Counted from the stretch's first letter, positions 22,490-35,699 are shown. The stretch: DNA of 62,000 nucleotides from Gnetum montanum (GCA_015680685.1 MNCI01019108.1:532792-594791); one strand, 5' to 3'. Numbers and translations are program-made. The notes: generated from the letters alone by a model not told the origin.

Positions 22490-23090
22490 ATCTTCATTCT
22501 TCATCTTTGCTTTCTTCTTTTATTATCATGCTTTGAACTTTTACAGATTCATTGAGATACTTGATCCTATGAGAAAAGAGATTTTTTGTTAGCAAGTGAG
22601 CAAATTACTCTTTTGAACTAATTTCAATGCGTTTGGACCTTTTGTGATGCACATAGTCTTGGGATAGTTGGGTAGCTATTGTATTGTCACAATAAAAATT
22701 TGTAGGAAGATCAACTTTGAATCCCAAGTATGAAAGAAGTTTTTTTAGCTAGAGTATGTGTTGGAGGCATTTAGCCATGACAATAAATTTTGCTTCATAA
22801 GTGGAGGATAAGCTGATGGATGATTATTTCTTTGATTTCCAATATATTGGATTTTTTTATGCATAATGATAGGTCCTAATGTGAATTTTCTATCATCATT
22901 ATCTCTTGCCCAATTAGCATCTCGATATGCATGAATCTTATTATCTCCTTTACTAAATTGAATTCCAAAATTTCAAGCTCCTTTTACATATTTTAGGAGA
23001 TGCACAAGTTCTTGCTTGTGAGATTACCTTAGCTCTTTCATGAATCTAGATAAGTGTGATGTTGCATATTTTAAATCTAGTCTAGTGTGG
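22490..23090 (-). pseudogene. pol: RNase H domain of Copia element F
   Basis: Minus-strand frame: HLLKYVKGA, then NFGIQFSKGD, then DANWARDNDDRKFTLG, matching the Copia RNase H stretch in which the Asp of DxDWAGD and DDRKST are conserved. Here the second Gly/Asp context is altered and stops occur. RNase H would remove template RNA during cDNA synthesis. Confidence 0.65.
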
Positions 23091-23863
23091 TAGAGAAATC
23101 AAAGTGATCTAATCATGGTTCTATACATGGTTACATCTATGAGAGGAGTCTTATCTTTATTGGTTAACTTTAAACTATATAACAAAGGATTGCTAACTGG
23201 CTTCTTATTCTTTAGATTGAAATTTTCAATGATAGAATTTATGTATTTAGTTTGATGAATCTTCATTCCCTCCTCATCATGGTTCACTTCAATTTCTAGG
23301 AAGTATTTGAGTTCTCCAAGATCCTTCATTAAATTTAGCTTTCATGTCATTCTTGAAATCTTCTACTTGCCTTTTATTAGTGGTAATAAAGATAATGTCA
23401 TCTACATATAGTGATACGATAATGAGTTCATCTTCTTCTTTCTTGAAATATAGTGTTGATTTAGACATCTAGTTTTGATTTTTTTCTAGTGAGATAGTCA
23501 TTAATTCTCTAGAACTAGCCCTAGGTGCTTGCTTTAGGCCATATAGGGCTTTGTTGAGTTTGCATACTTTGTTCTCTTTTTCTTTGATAACATAACATTT
23601 GGGCTGGTAGATGTATACTTCTTCTTTGATGTATCCATTTAGAAATGCTGAATTGACATCCATTTATTGAACCTTTAGATCTTTAAGTACTGCTATGGAG
23701 AGAATGAGCTTAATGGTTTAAAATATGACCATTGGTGCAAATATTTCTTCATAGTTAATGTGTTTATTTTACTTCAATCCTCTTGCTACAAGTCTTTCTT
23801 TGTATGTTGTGACTTATCTTTTCTCATTGTACTTTATTTTATATAGCCACTTGCAATCAATAA
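23091..23863 (-). pseudogene. pol: Reverse transcriptase (RVT_2) of Copia element F, C-terminal part
   Basis: Readable pieces are KWLYKIKYN and RLVARGL (23750-23850), [27 protein letters not shown] (23600-23663), [13 protein letters not shown] (23509-23560), and MKDLGELKYFLEIEV (23285-23329). These are the successive Copia RT blocks. At 23400-23450 the catalytic region reads as IVSLYVDDI-like, decayed. Frameshifts separate the pieces. The N-terminal RT block is at 34083-34390, beyond element D. Confidence 0.8.
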
Positions 23864-24696
23864 TGATGAGCAGTCAGTATACCCTACACCCAACCATACA
23901 AATCACCAGCATTCACTAAGAAATTTGGTTGAATTCCATAGACTTTAGTTCTCTAAGTACACTACTCTCTAGGAGGTGAATCTAACCATTGCAAACATTG
24001 TCTTCTCAATTCCACTTGTGAATTGTAAGTGTATGGTTGAGTGTAACTAAGGCATCTAATTTTTATCATTTTCTCTTTTATTATTTAATCTAAGTGCTGG
24101 AAACAAAGTAAATTTAATGTGTAATTAATCTAATTACTCTAGTAACTAACTAACACTTAACTAATCCTAACATAGGCATCTGTTCCCACTTTCCATACAC
24201 ATCTTGAACACGTTATATTGCCACTGGGTTACCAAGTGTTAAGTGCTACTAGGGTTACCAAGCATTAATATATGCTTGAAGTGGTCGTGCTTATGTTTGC
24301 TATTTAGTCAATATTAATTGCTTAATTATAATTCATTAAAGTATATTTCATGAATAATAAATGCATAAGTAAAGCATTAATCTATTCCAAGTGCTGCAAG
24401 GTTTGATCAGAAAAGCTCATCTTTATTAACATTCACACTGAGGTGCTTAGGTGTATCAATGCTTGAATAAACACACTTCTTTAACTCCAACTACAGGCAC
24501 TCAGAAAATGTTCTAACTTTCAAAAGGAAAAACTATAAGAGCTTCACTACACCTAATCTAAAGATGGATGAATTGTGCATCCAAGTGTTGTACTTATAGG
24601 TTGACATGCATCTTGTGATATTGAATATCTGATAATACATCATGGGCTTTGATATTAGGGATCTAATATCAAGGCTTGACAAAAAATGATTCATTA
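23864..24696 (-). repeat. 3' LTR of element D (833 bp)
   Basis: It starts TGATGAGCAG and ends at ...TCATTA, directly next to the PPT CGTGGGGGTA on the minus strand. It carries the ACTGGGTTACCAAG repeat (24222-24265) seen in all LTRs of the group and AATAAA (minus) at 24422-24427. Confidence 0.85.
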
Positions 24697-24712
24697 TACC
24701 CCCACGACTGAA
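24697..24712 (-). promoter_or_regulatory. 3' polypurine tract of element D
   Basis: The minus strand reads TTCAGTCGTGGGGGTA, identical to that of element A. It abuts the 3' LTR. Confidence 0.8.
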
Positions 24713-24939
24713 TGAAAACTCGTCCTTGAGTGAAAAAAAGGAGAAAGAAGTTCTTTACAAAATATTGGGAAGGTATGGGATTATTGAAAAACTGACACAT
24801 AAATTGACTCAGACCAAACAAACAAACACTAAGTGCCCAAGTGTATAGATTTACAATATTTTACAAAATTTGGTGTTCAAGACAACAAAATTGAGCACCT
24901 TGGCAAAAATTGACATTCAAACCCCTCTAGTAGCTTTGA

Positions 24940-25124
24940 AGATGACGAAGAAGATCAAATGATCTTGAAGAGGTCCTATTGCATTACTTCTGCTACATGT
25001 TCATGGGGTTGTTCAAGTTGTAAACTCCTTCCCTCTCTAGGTTGCTTATTGTTTTGTTGGAACGGCCCTACTTCTAGTCCATGCTTCCCTTTTGGCATCA
25101 TTTGTGATCACAATAGAATCAAGG
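24940..25124 (-). pseudogene. aORF remnant of element D (N-terminal part only)
   Basis: Minus-strand ATG at 25101 begins MMPKGKHG, later NNKQPREG, recalling MAPKRTQQ and KQPRRG at the aORF start of A and C. About 40 codons are recognisable. The rest of the 2.8-kb aORF is deleted, and only the trailer before the PPT follows. Upstream, GCTAATCC and TGTGATCACAA preserve the branch-point and acceptor positions (about 25102-25125), and GTCGTGGAGGCCACAC at about 25368-25388 is the PPT-like tract. Confidence 0.6.
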
Positions 25125-26890
25125 ATTAGCGTGTGATGTGTAACTTATAACATATAGGTACCTTATCTCTCTTGGGAAATTACACTTGGCTAAGTTTTGA
25201 TTATGGCAAATTGATTATTTTAATATTATTTGATTTCTGTTGCTACTAGAGTTTGTTGGAAGGGTTTAACCTCATAAATTGATGATTTTAATGTTATTCC
25301 ATTAGTTAAACCTTTGTGGGAGTTAGAAAAATTTTGCAAAAATTTTCGTCAAAAACCTATGTGATGTGTGGCCTCCACGACGTAAAGCATACCTACAGTG
25401 GTAGTAGGATTGAAAAATAAGGCAAATAAGATAAGCAATTAGAAAGTTATGCCTCTGGAAGGTTCTGGGCTCTAAAAATTTTCAACATTAAAGATAAGAA
25501 GAAAAATAAAGAGTTTGAACACAACTTGAAGTTCTTGGAGAGCTAGAAAGGTCATGAACACAATGAAATACTTGAAGAGAGTTAGATAATACACAAAAAA
25601 AAAGAGTTTTTCATTGGAAAAGAGTGTGAAGGAGCACACAATTGGATGTCACTGATGGCACACACAAAGGATTTGATCATCAAAATGCCTAAGCATAAAG
25701 AACTTAACTAGCCCAACTAAGAGGTATGCAAGTGGATCCTCCCCAAAGTAGGCTCATGTTCTTAATTCCCTTGCATGCCTTTAAACTAAGGATTCCATGG
25801 GTCCCATGGTTGATTAATGGTTGTGGAAAGTTAAGGACTAAATCTTGTAAGAATCTACCTAAGAATTTTGACACATCAAACTAAGACATTGAACAAAACC
25901 ATGAAAAACTAGTAGTGAGATGAATTATGGGAAGCAGTAGTGGATGAAAGAAAAGGTGGAATGGAGTCCTGAATCAAGGTCACATGAAGTCCCTTGTGGC
26001 TCTTATGGTTAAGATAACCTGATAAATTCCATCATTAGTCTAGATCAAAACCAACCACTTACAGTGACTTTGCATCAATACCCTCAAACTAGTCCACCCC
26101 CTCGAGATGCAAGAATGCTATCACAAATCAATCATTCCTTAAAGAGAAGAAAAGAGAAGCAAAAAGTGAGAAAGGACCTTAGTTAGAGAGGACCTTTAGG
26201 CATGGGTAACATGTCTTTAAGTCTAAGGGATGTGCTTTGAATTCTCATCATTTTTTTGAGTTTTATGTTTTTATGTATTTTTGGATGGGAACCACACCAT
26301 GCAAAGACTTTTAGCTTCCTATTATTGGTTGGCAATGGAATGGTGAGAAATCCATGAAAGACTTATGCATTCAAGAGGGTAGGAAAGTATAGAGAGTATT
26401 GAATCCCCTTGAATTCACATCCTTATTAATCCATTTAATCCTTCCCAAGTTTGAAAACTACCAAGGTCACAAGTTTGTTAAAAGTTTTATTAAGGAAGGG
26501 GCCTCATATTTCCAAAACAAGGAACACCATAGAGTTTATGGATGCATGGATGCATGGATGACATGGACTCACTAGCTGTTTCATGAAAAAGAAACCATGT
26601 CTTAGTTATCAATATCAAAATTTGATAGACTCCAGACATTAGTAATCAAAAAAAAAATTATAGTACAAGCCACCATCAAGCAGCTATAGTACACTATGTC
26701 CTATTAGCAAGAAAGGAAAAAATAAGACAAAATGAACACAAGAAAAATAGAAGAGAAATTTAATCCAAATAAAGTAAAATATAGAAGAAATTGGAAAAAA
26801 TGTGCTAACAATGTTGTAAAACAAAAAATGGTGTAAAAAATATGTAAAACAAAAAAGTGTAAAAATTAAGGAGACAATTTGTATGATCAA
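25125..26890 (-). other. Non-coding region after integrase in element D
   Basis: No gene seen. It is homologous in position, and patchily in sequence, to the gag-aORF spacer of A/B/C. It contains an A-rich tract (26740-26870) next to the GTCATGGGGGAGATGG segment near 26890-26920 that also lies at the gag end of B and C. Confidence 0.55.
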
Positions 26891-26999
26891 AATGGATGGC
26901 CATCTCCCCCATGACTAAGTTGGAAGGAGGAGATCTGAAATACCGAGCATGCTTGTCCATCTAAGAAGGTGTTATGGTCACTAGCTCTCTTAGGCTCAC

Positions 27000-28132
27000 A
27001 AAAAGGTTGATTTGTTATATGTTGACTAGCAATTTCTTATTTAGACTTTTAGGTTTGTATAGCAACATGGCCCTAGATGAAAAGGTTTCATAGATAATGT
27101 AAGGCCCTTCCCACAATGTTTGGAACTTAGTTCTTTATGGCACATGTGTGGGGCTCTAGTAAAGGACCTTGTATCTCAGTTGGAATTTTACTTTTCTTAT
27201 TTTGAGATCATGGCATTACTTGTTGAATGCCTTGTGCAACTTGTTAGATGACAAGGCCACCAATCGGTTCTTCTCTAGCAAGTTGAGGTTCATCAGTCTT
27301 TCTTTTTGTGCTAGACTTAGGTGTCAAGATCACAAGCTGTTAAAAGTGTACAAAGCTCAAATTAAATAGGAAGAGTTGGTAGTTTTCCATACACCAACTC
27401 ATAGGGAGAACATCCTATAGGGAGTTTCCAGGTGGAGTGGTAGGTCCAAAGGGCATTATTGAGCTTTATGCTCTAGTCTCTCTTATATTTGCTAACTATT
27501 CTTGTTAAAATCTTAGTGATTTTCCTATTTGTTACCTTTTCTTGACCATTGGCTTGGGGGTGGTAGGGTGTTGTTAATTTATCTTCAACCCCCAAGCATT
27601 GCATGAGCTTCCAAAAGGTAGTGCTTGTAAAGTGAGTACCATTCTTAGAAATAAGTGCATGTGGCATACCAATCCTATTTACAACATTTTGTTGTACAAA
27701 CTAAGTATCTGTAGAAGATGTATAGTCAGTGATGCCTACTACTTCTATCCATATCATATAATAGTCAACAATGATAGTGATGTACATCTTTCTATTTGAC
27801 ATGGGTGTGATGGGACCCATGAAGTTAAGGTCCCACATGTTGAAGGATCCTAGTGGTTGGATCCACTATTGAGGTTCCTCTGTATGAGCGATCATTCCAC
27901 CATTACGTTGGTAGCATTCACAAGAGTGAAAGAATTGGTAAGCATCCTTGAAGAGTGTTTCCCAATAATACCTTTCCATCAGGATCTTAATGGTCGTGTA
28001 TCTCCCAGCATACTGGTCTCCACAAGGGCCCTCATGAGTATCTTTGAGAATGTGCAACTGATCAGCAATAGGGACATAGCAATGAACCAGGCCATCAACA
28101 CACACCTTGTAAAGGTATCTGTTGATCTCCAT
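27000..28132 (-). pseudogene. pol: Integrase of element D
   Basis: Minus strand, N to C: zinc-binding part with HEGPCGDQYAGRYTT and CECYQRNGGM (27866-28132; His/His/Cys/Cys partly kept); core with NFMGPITPMS; SKNGTHFTS (27640-27660), where the usual catalytic Asp before NG is Lys; HPQANGQ and VTNRKI (27520-27570); C-terminal part LTPKSSTKRK around 27100-27370. Stops and a changed catalytic residue mean it is inactive. It would have joined cDNA ends to chromosomal DNA. Confidence 0.8.
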
Positions 28133-28229
28133 GAAGTGTTTAACCTAGTGAAGAAACTATTGTTTCTTCATGTGGTCCAACTCTTGTGGCATCTCCTAAG
28201 TGAAAAGATAGGTGAGGATGCCATCGTAA

Positions 28230-28830
28230 CAATTAGGCTCATTGGGCATACGTTCAATTATACCCTCAACAACGAGGAGTTCATCAGAAAATTGATCAAT
28301 CTCAATTGAGACAAGTGGTTAGCAAGCACATTCTCAATTCCCTTTTGATCTACCATTGTAAGATTGAATTCCTACAAGATCACAAGCCATCATATGATAT
28401 GGAGGCTCATCATCAGTTTGTTCATGAGAAAGTAAATTGCACTATGATCTGTATGTACAAACACCTTGTACCCAAGCACATAGTGCCTGAATTTCTCTAA
28501 GGAGAACACCACTACTATTAATTCTTTCTCTATTGTGGTGTAATTCATTTGTGCACCCATAATGCTTCAACTCACACTATGGATGTAGTAAGGATATTTT
28601 TTATTATCTAACTACATGAGCATGGCTCCCAAGGTATAATTTGATGCATCCATCATGATGTGAAATGGTCTAGACTAATTAGGTACTCATAGAATTGGAG
28701 TTTCTACAAGCTTCTTCTTAAGTTGCTGAATTACATTCTTGCATTCCTTAATCAAGACGAATGGAGCATCCTTCTTTGTAAGCTTTACCAATGGTTTTGT
28801 GATCTTAGAAAAATTCTCTATGAAGCACTG
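28230..28830 (-). pseudogene. pol: RNase H domain of element D
   Basis: Frame pieces: RPFHIMMDASNYTLGAML, NYTTIEKELIVVVFSLEKFR and VHTDHSAIYFLMNK (28400-28470), the standard Gypsy RNase H order with Asp, Glu and the TDH motif visible. Stops interrupt. Confidence 0.75.
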
Positions 28831-29706
28831 ATAGTAGCCAGTGTGATGATCAGACATCTCTGATAGTTTTTGATTAATGGGTAATTCCTTAGATGACCCT
28901 AATTTTCTTAGGATCCACCTTAATCCATTTTTCAGATATTCTATGCCCCAAACAATGCTTTCCTAGACCATGAGGTGGCTATCTTACCAATTGAGTTGAA
29001 GGTTTTTTTCCACACACCTTTTTAGCTCTTTCTCAAAATGGTTTAGTGCTTACTCAAATGTAGCCTCATAGGTGGAGAAGCCATCCATGAAGACTTCTAT
29101 CTTGCTACCAATCTATTGTTGAAAGATGCTCAGGACAAGGCATTAGAAGGTTCTAAGAGCATTGCATAGACCAAATAACATCTTTCTATATGGAAAATTC
29201 CCTCAAGGACTTGTGAATGTGGTTTTGAATCGATCCTTGGGTGTAATCTGAATTTGGTTATAGCCGCTATAACCATTTAAAAAGCTATAAAAGCAATGCT
29301 TAGAGGTGGTGTCCAACACCTGGTCCATAGATAGCAATGGGGAATGATCTTTGTAAGTTGCCATGTTCAACAGTTTGAAGTCAATATAGATCCTCTACTT
29401 GCCATCTTTCTTTAACACTATCACAAGTGGGCTAATCCACTAGCTATCTGCTATGGGATAGATGAATCCTATCTTGAGGAGTTATTCAATCTCCTCCTTG
29501 ATGATCTACTTGACTTTTGGATTCAACTGTTGCTGCATTTGTCTCTTTGGCTTCATGGAAGGATTTGTATAGATGCAGTGCTGGCATATGCTAGGATCAA
29601 TCCCATTGAGTTTAGGATATGACCAAGCAAAGGTTATTGGCCACTTGTTGACCACCTTCAACAGCTTCTCTTTTTGTTCAGGAGCAAGGCTAGCATTAAT
29701 TATCAT
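28830..29706 (-). pseudogene. pol: Reverse transcriptase of element D (Gypsy/Athila type)
   Basis: Starts in the linker WPITFAWSYPKLNGIDPSIC (29506-29706), then IEQLLKIGFIYPI, WISPLVIVLKKDG, DQVLDTTSKHCFYSFLNGYS (29230-29320), and the catalytic block at about 29078-29098 reading VFMDGFSTY, so the second Asp of the usual pair is Gly. The order and the FMD..S.Y form are typical of the Athila/Tat branch. Inactive. Confidence 0.82.
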
Positions 29707-30380
29707 TGGCTTTCCATTGTTCAGAAAAGAATATTCTATGCTAATAGGTAGAGTTTTTAACTCTAGGGGCTCCTATTTAAAGCTCTCAGGGATTTCCAAC
29801 TCTCCATAATAAGTGTCATCAAGTTCATCGAAGAGTTAGCAATGAACTCACTTCAGTTCATCCATGCCTTCAACATAGGAACTTGTCAAGCTCTTAGTTG
29901 GTTCCATGTAAATTTTTGAGCTACTATTAGGATCAGCTATTAGTCACTGGGGTGCCCTCCTATTTTATGGCTATTATGTACAAGCACCTTTGAATTTCAA
30001 ACACATCTGCACATTGTCTACATGATGTGATGAATGTACTTTTTATGGACCATAGTTTCTACACACAATTACACCCTATATCACTGTATGCAATGCATGG
30101 AACCCTCTTCTTCTCTATCTTTTCATATGCATTTTTCTTAGATATCTGCAAGGAGAGGTCTCTGATTTTCAATCATGCATTAATGGTGCTCAACCCCAAG
30201 TCCTTTGCATGATTATTGGGAAGTACCCCTTGCAGTTATCAACATTGATCACTAGGAAGTTAATAGGATAGGACCATCCACAAATAGTGGTCACAAGGTC
30301 TTCCACTAGCCCCAAGGAATAATGATGGAATGATCTACCAACTCAACATGAATGTTGTTGTTATTGAGTGGAGGTAGGTT

Positions 30381-30644
30381 CTAGGCTTTGTATATCTCAT
30401 GAAAAATCATATTTACACTAGAACCTGAATCCAGAAGAGCCTTACAAGGCTTATTCCTAGTGATTTCCAGGTAAATAAGGGGACTTCCAGGATTAGATCT
30501 TTTCTTAGAAAGGTGGCTAGCCTTAATCCAATTAGTTACCACATGGATCAACATGATGGTATGCACTTTTGGAGATGTTTGGTTTGAAGGGGACTCAAAG
30601 GATGTAGATGTAGAGGATGAGGGAGAAGCAAGGCTATTGGCCAT
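30381..30644 (-). pseudogene. pol: Aspartic protease region of element D
   Basis: The 87-codon open frame contains CKALLDSGSSVNMIFHEIY near its end, the retropepsin DSG motif in its usual plant Gypsy context. It follows a Ser-rich stretch. Protease cuts the Gag-Pol precursor. The frame around it is broken by stops. Confidence 0.8.
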
Positions 30645-31179
30645 GTATGTCTATGAGGGCTTTGTAGGACTATTGGTTCAGAAGAATGATCTTTTTAGGA
30701 TTCAGTTTCTAAACCACTTGGCTAAGAAGTTAGTTGTAGGTTAATAACCCTTGTGGCATTACGTTGCTACAGCTGGGCTAGAATTTCACCCTACATTAAT
30801 GGAGTAGGTGGTAATTGGGTTGAGGATGGAGGGACATGTGTACAAGGATGAAGAGGATAGTGAGGAAATGTGGATTCCCCTCTTGGAGAATGAGCTCTAT
30901 AGTATTCAGGAGGGTAATAGTGATGTTGAAGTGAAGCATGACTAGAAGAGTCATACAAAGAAATGGGTTGTTAAACATAATACCCATATGGATCAAGCTA
31001 CCAATAAGGGTACTCCTACCTTGGTGGTGGCATCCCCCAATACTGTGGATGCTGGGACTAATGGTATTGCTTATAAGGTTGTAGTGGAGCTCCACTCAAA
31101 TAGTAGGCTTATTGCTGGTGGAACTTCCTGAGATTGCCTTGAGGATAAGGTAACCTTTTAGGTGCTTACCTTCTGGCTA

Positions 31180-33083
31180 ATCTAGGATTTCAAGTGTACA
31201 CCCCAAACTCCTACAAGTGTGACACGATGGGGCAACATCCCTTAGGATGTTCATAGTGGTAGATGTCACATCCATCATCATCATTTGATTTAGAGTCCAC
31301 AACCTCCCCTATTGCAACTGCCTTTCCCTTACTCCTTTGGTGGGCACATTCAACTTCCTTCCTTCTCCTATGATCATGATCACTACTTTACTCTTTGGAT
31401 TCCTCTGCCATTTTTAGAGTGGTTTGGAACTTTTCATTCAAAGAGTTCCACATTTTATCTACCTTGGCAAGGTATTTCACTACACCACCTCATCAAGTAT
31501 GCCTCCTACTCATTTTCATAGAACCAGACTTCCCTTTTCCAAATGAAAGGGTCTCAGTTATACTCCTTCACATTTTTCCTTTTTTTAAAATCTCCTTCTT
31601 TTTTGACAACCTACTCAATTAACCTTTGAATCTGATGGGTCCTTAATTTTGAAAGTCTTCCTTGGGAATAGACCCCAAGAGTTCTTCATGTTTCTATGTA
31701 GAGCCCATCTATGATATGGTGGAGCTACTCCCTTTGAGAATAACCATGGTTAATACATCGATGCAAAAGAGAATAGTACCTGCCCATGGCTATATCCAAG
31801 TGTACATGTGTTCCATGTTTCTAACCTTGGATCTACTTTCTCAAGTTGGACACTTAGGAGTATGTTTGATACTTTTCATTGAAGAGCTCACACATTGTAC
31901 TCCATCTATGGATTAATTTCGGCTCTAAGGACAAGTACCAACTTTTAGCTTCTTTCATGAGCATCCATGGGAATAGATTTAATTTTTGTCATTCTTTCTC
32001 CATGTTCTATAAGGCACAGGCATCATGAAAGACTTGAATATGGTTTTGCAGATCTAAGTTGTATCCCCCTTCAAACTTAGGGATATGATTTATATCCAAT
32101 CACTTGATTCTACTATCTTTCACATGCTTTGTTGAAATTCTTACTACCTATTTGATGTTTAACATATTTCGAATTGCAAGCAAAGGCTCATCATCATCAT
32201 AGCCCCTATGATGGCTATGATTCCCATGATGTCCTATACTATCCCTTCTTTTGTGATGGTAGGCCTCTCTTGATTGCCCATGCCCCTAGTCTCAACTAGC
32301 TTGGTGGGCCCTATGATCATCTTTGTCCTATCGATCACCTCCATCATGGTTACATCCTTTGCTACTTTGGGCAGAGCTAGAGGAGGAAGAAGAGGATGAT
32401 AAAGATGAAGAGGAAGGAGCACTAGCATCACCATGGTGCCTGCAACTCCCTCTTCTATAGTCATGGCCACAATCATCATCATGATGCTTATCATTATCTC
32501 TACAAAGAATCCCACCGTTGGATCCCCCATGATCATGGGACCCATTCTTGCCTAAACTAGGATTATTCACAGTGGACTATAAATTTTGGTTCAAAGCTCC
32601 TTCATCAAAACTAAGGAAAGGAGAGTCAGTGAATTGAGAATCCCTAGAGAAGGGATCCTCACTATCTTTTTGGCCTAGCAGATACAAGGGATTATTGAAC
32701 CATTTCCTCTTTGAAGCTTCATATCACATCTCTTGTTGTTGATCTCTTTTGCATTGTGCCTCAGTGGGATGGTAATCCTAATAATCGTGGTCCTACACAA
32801 CATATTCAACATTGAGTCCCTGGATGCCCAACCTCATAAGAGTTTGGTGCAACATCGTAGCAACTAATCAATCGGGCAACAACATAATGTTGCTCTCCAT
32901 GTCGCTCCATCACAACTATTCATCTTGATGTAGTATGAAGGTGAAGTTTGGCACACACTCATTGGGATGAGTATATACAACTTTGCAATATTGGGACATT
33001 GTTAGATTTCATCGTTCATTCCATTGTTGATTGGATGTATGTTCAAACCTCAATGGAGAATCATCTCTATGAGAAGAAGACAT
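31180..33083 (-). pseudogene. gag: gag of element D
   Basis: Starts MSSSHRDDSPL at 33083, about 150 bp after the PBS. The capsid part reads FEGGYNLDLQNHIQVFHDAC and EAKSWYLSLEPKLIHRWSTM (31960-32120), homologous to PKFSGGYDLD and KVWYRSLKPN of element C. The nucleocapsid part near 31230 has CDIY...HPKGCC, a zinc knuckle whose second Cys is Tyr. A Ser-rich, glycine- and His-rich insert precedes the capsid (32330-32570). Many stops. Confidence 0.75.
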
Positions 33084-33218
33084 TTTAGATTGAAAGAAAA
33101 TATCTATGTGCCTTTACAATTATTATTATTATTTTGAATGATTGCAACTTTAAGGTTCATTACAACAATTTTGAATAATTTTTACTAAGTCCTAGATAGT
33201 GCACGTATCTAACTAAAG

Positions 33219-33235
33219 TCCTTGGCAATGCACCA
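33219..33235 (-). promoter_or_regulatory. Decayed tRNA-Asp PBS of element D
   Basis: Minus strand TGGTGCATTGCCAAGGA one base after the LTR. Compared with the PBS of C, the differences are almost all C-to-T or G-to-A. Confidence 0.65.
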
Positions 33236-33236
33236 A

Positions 33237-34077
33237 TGATGAGTGGTGAGTATATCCTGCATCAAACCATACAAATCACTAACGTTCACTAAGCAATCTA
33301 GTTGAATTCTATAGACTTTAGCTCTCTAAGTACACTAGTCTCTAGAAGGTGAATCTAACCTTTATAGTTGTTTTCTTCTCAGTTCCACTTGTGAATTCTA
33401 AGTGTATGGTTAAGTGTAACTAAGGCATCTAATTTTTATCATTTTTTATTTTATGGTTTAATTGACTAATTTCTAGAAACAAACTAAATTTAATGTGTAA
33501 TTAATCAAGTAACTAACACACATTAACTAATCCTAACATAGGCATCCATTCCCATTTTTCATACACATCCTAAACACGTTATAGCACCACTGGGTTACTA
33601 AGAGTTAAGCGCTACTAGGGTTACCAAGCATTAATGTATTCTTGAAGTGATCATGCTTATGTTTTCTATTTAGCTGATATTAATTACTTAGTTATAATTC
33701 ATTAACGTACATGAATAATAAATGCATAAGAAAATCATTAATTTATTCCAAGTGCTACAAGGTTTGATCATAAAAGCTCATCTTTATTACCATTCATACT
33801 AAGGTGCTTAGGTACATCAGTGCTTGAATAAAGGTCTGTACACTTCTTTGGCTCCTATTGTAGGCACTTAAAAAATATTCTAACTTTCAAAAGAAAAAAC
33901 TACAAGAGCTTTGCTACAACTAATCAAAATATGGATGAATCGTGCACCCAAGTGTTGTATTTATAAGTGAGCACACATCCTGCAATATCAGATATTTGAT
34001 AAAGCATCATGGGCTTCGATATCAAGGCTCTAATATCAAGGATCTGATATTGAGGCCTGACAAAAAATGATTTATTA
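33237..34077 (-). repeat. 5' LTR of element D (841 bp)
   Basis: Starts TGATGAGTGG, ends ...TTTATTA. TATTTATA at 33958-33965 and AATAAA (minus) at 33783-33788. Upstream of the TATA box are GATATC-containing fragments (for example TTGATATCGAAG on the minus strand) that look like remains of the palindromic units. Confidence 0.85.
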
Positions 34078-34082
34078 AATAG

Positions 34083-35150
34083 CATTTTTATCTTTCATAT
34101 ATTCACTAATTCACATTTATTATTTTTAAAATGACATTATACTCTTTGTCCATGGCTTCTTTCCAAACTTTTCAAGTTATGGCTTCATTGACATTGGTTA
34201 GTTCACTTTAGATTGTTGAATATGTCATATTTGTAATATTGTAAGATCTTATGATTCTTGTTTTAAAATTTATGTATAGCATTTAAGTGCAAGGATGGTC
34301 ACTTTGAACCCAATTTTTTGAACTTTGATATCTGTCTAATTTCTCTTGCTATTTGAAAAAATTACTTGTACCAAAATTTGTCTCATCAAATATAACATTC
34401 CTTGAAACATGCCATTTCTAGTTCATTAGGTCATAGCAACTATATCCATAGGTGTGAGAATCATAACCAAGAAAGATGCACTTCTTTCCTCTATCTCTAA
34501 GTTTTTCAATGACTTGTTTTGGGATCTTTAAATAACAATGACATCCAAATACTCTCATATGACTTAGGTTAGGAATTTTTTTGTATAGAACTTCATATGA
34601 AAATTTGTCTTCATTTTGTTGGATGATGATTTAAGTAGAAAACAATACATAGTTGTGAAAGCCATACTCTAATATTGGTTAGTCAATGAGACATGCTTTA
34701 GGAAGCACCTTGCAATGTCTTGTATTATTCTAATCTTTCTTTTAGCTACTCTGTTCCATTATGGACTATATCCACATATGGTCTGATGTAAGATACCATT
34801 TTCTTTACAAAACTTGTCAAATTCTTTATTTTTGAATTCATCATGTTTGTCTAATCTAATGGCCTTAATCTTGACATTCATGGAGTTTTTAATCAATTTG
34901 TGAGAAGTTTCAAAGTATTTGATAGCTTCATCCTTTTACTTCAAATTGTAAGTCCAAGTGTATCTTGAGTAGTCATTTAATATAACCATGAAATAATTTG
35001 TCCCTCCTATTGAAATAGTGACATTTTTCCAACAAGACCTATGTGCAAAAGATCAAATGGCTTTTCCTTCTTTATCATGTGAGAGTTATGAGAAAAATTG
35101 GTTTTCTTTCCTTATATGCAAGTCTCACATTTGTATTAATGAATATCTAA
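34083..35150 (-). pseudogene. pol: Integrase C-terminus and RT N-terminus of Copia element F
   Basis: Minus strand: zinc-finger region about 35060-35150; then MRVFGCHCYLKIPKQV and KKCIFLGYDSHTYGYSCYD (34420-34560), the Copia integrase C-terminal signature; then WKEAMDKEYN (34140-34180), the first RT block. The RT continues at 23863 on the other side of element D. Confidence 0.75.
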
Positions 35151-35699
35151 AATTTTTATTCTTGTAGCTTTTCCTTATTTGATCATTCTTTTAATTTTTT
35201 AATAGGAGGTATAACCAAGCCTTCCATGCTAAAGTCTAGACTTGTTGAAATCCTCAATATCTTTTTCCTTGACTTCATCTTTGTTTGGGATTTGATTAGC
35301 TTTTGTTGTAAGGACATGCTTATTTTTAAGTAGTAGGGTTACTTAGGATGTCTCCTTTTTCATTGAGAGAGTCACATTCAAGGAAATATATTTTGTTATT
35401 AAATGATTTGATTTTCATCATTTATTCACCATTAGGGTTGTTGAAATTGTAGATATTGCTCTTGAAGTTGATATTATTTCCTTCATTGGAGACTTGTCCA
35501 ATAGAGATGATAGGATTGGAATGATTAGCAACATTATGCACATTATAAATGGTGAATTTTTATTCATTATTCAATTTAACTACATAGTCTCCTATTTCTT
35601 CTATGACTAAGTATTTCCCATCTCCAATTTTGATGTTGCCAAGATTGTTGTTTGTTTAGTAATTTACAAGATAATTTTTGTAGGTTTTCGTGTGATTAG

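Larger units (their letters stand above)
23864..34077 (-). mobile_element. Element D: Athila-like Gypsy element with decayed pol (10.2 kb)
   Basis: LTRs are 23864-24696 and 33237-34077. TSD-like AATAA (23859-23863) and AATAG (34078-34082) differ at one base. On the minus strand the order is 5' LTR, tRNA-Asp PBS, gag, protease, RT, RNase H, integrase, non-coding region, aORF remnant, PPT, 3' LTR. It inserted into the RT of Copia element F. It shares PBS, PPT, LTR repeats and zinc-knuckle context with A/B/C and is a candidate relative of their lost pol donor. Confidence 0.88.

Noticed and set aside
32234-32570. Ser-rich and Met-rich frames of 80-103 codons
   Set aside because: They overlap the decayed gag of element D. 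At most they represent its low-complexity insert, so no separate gene is called.
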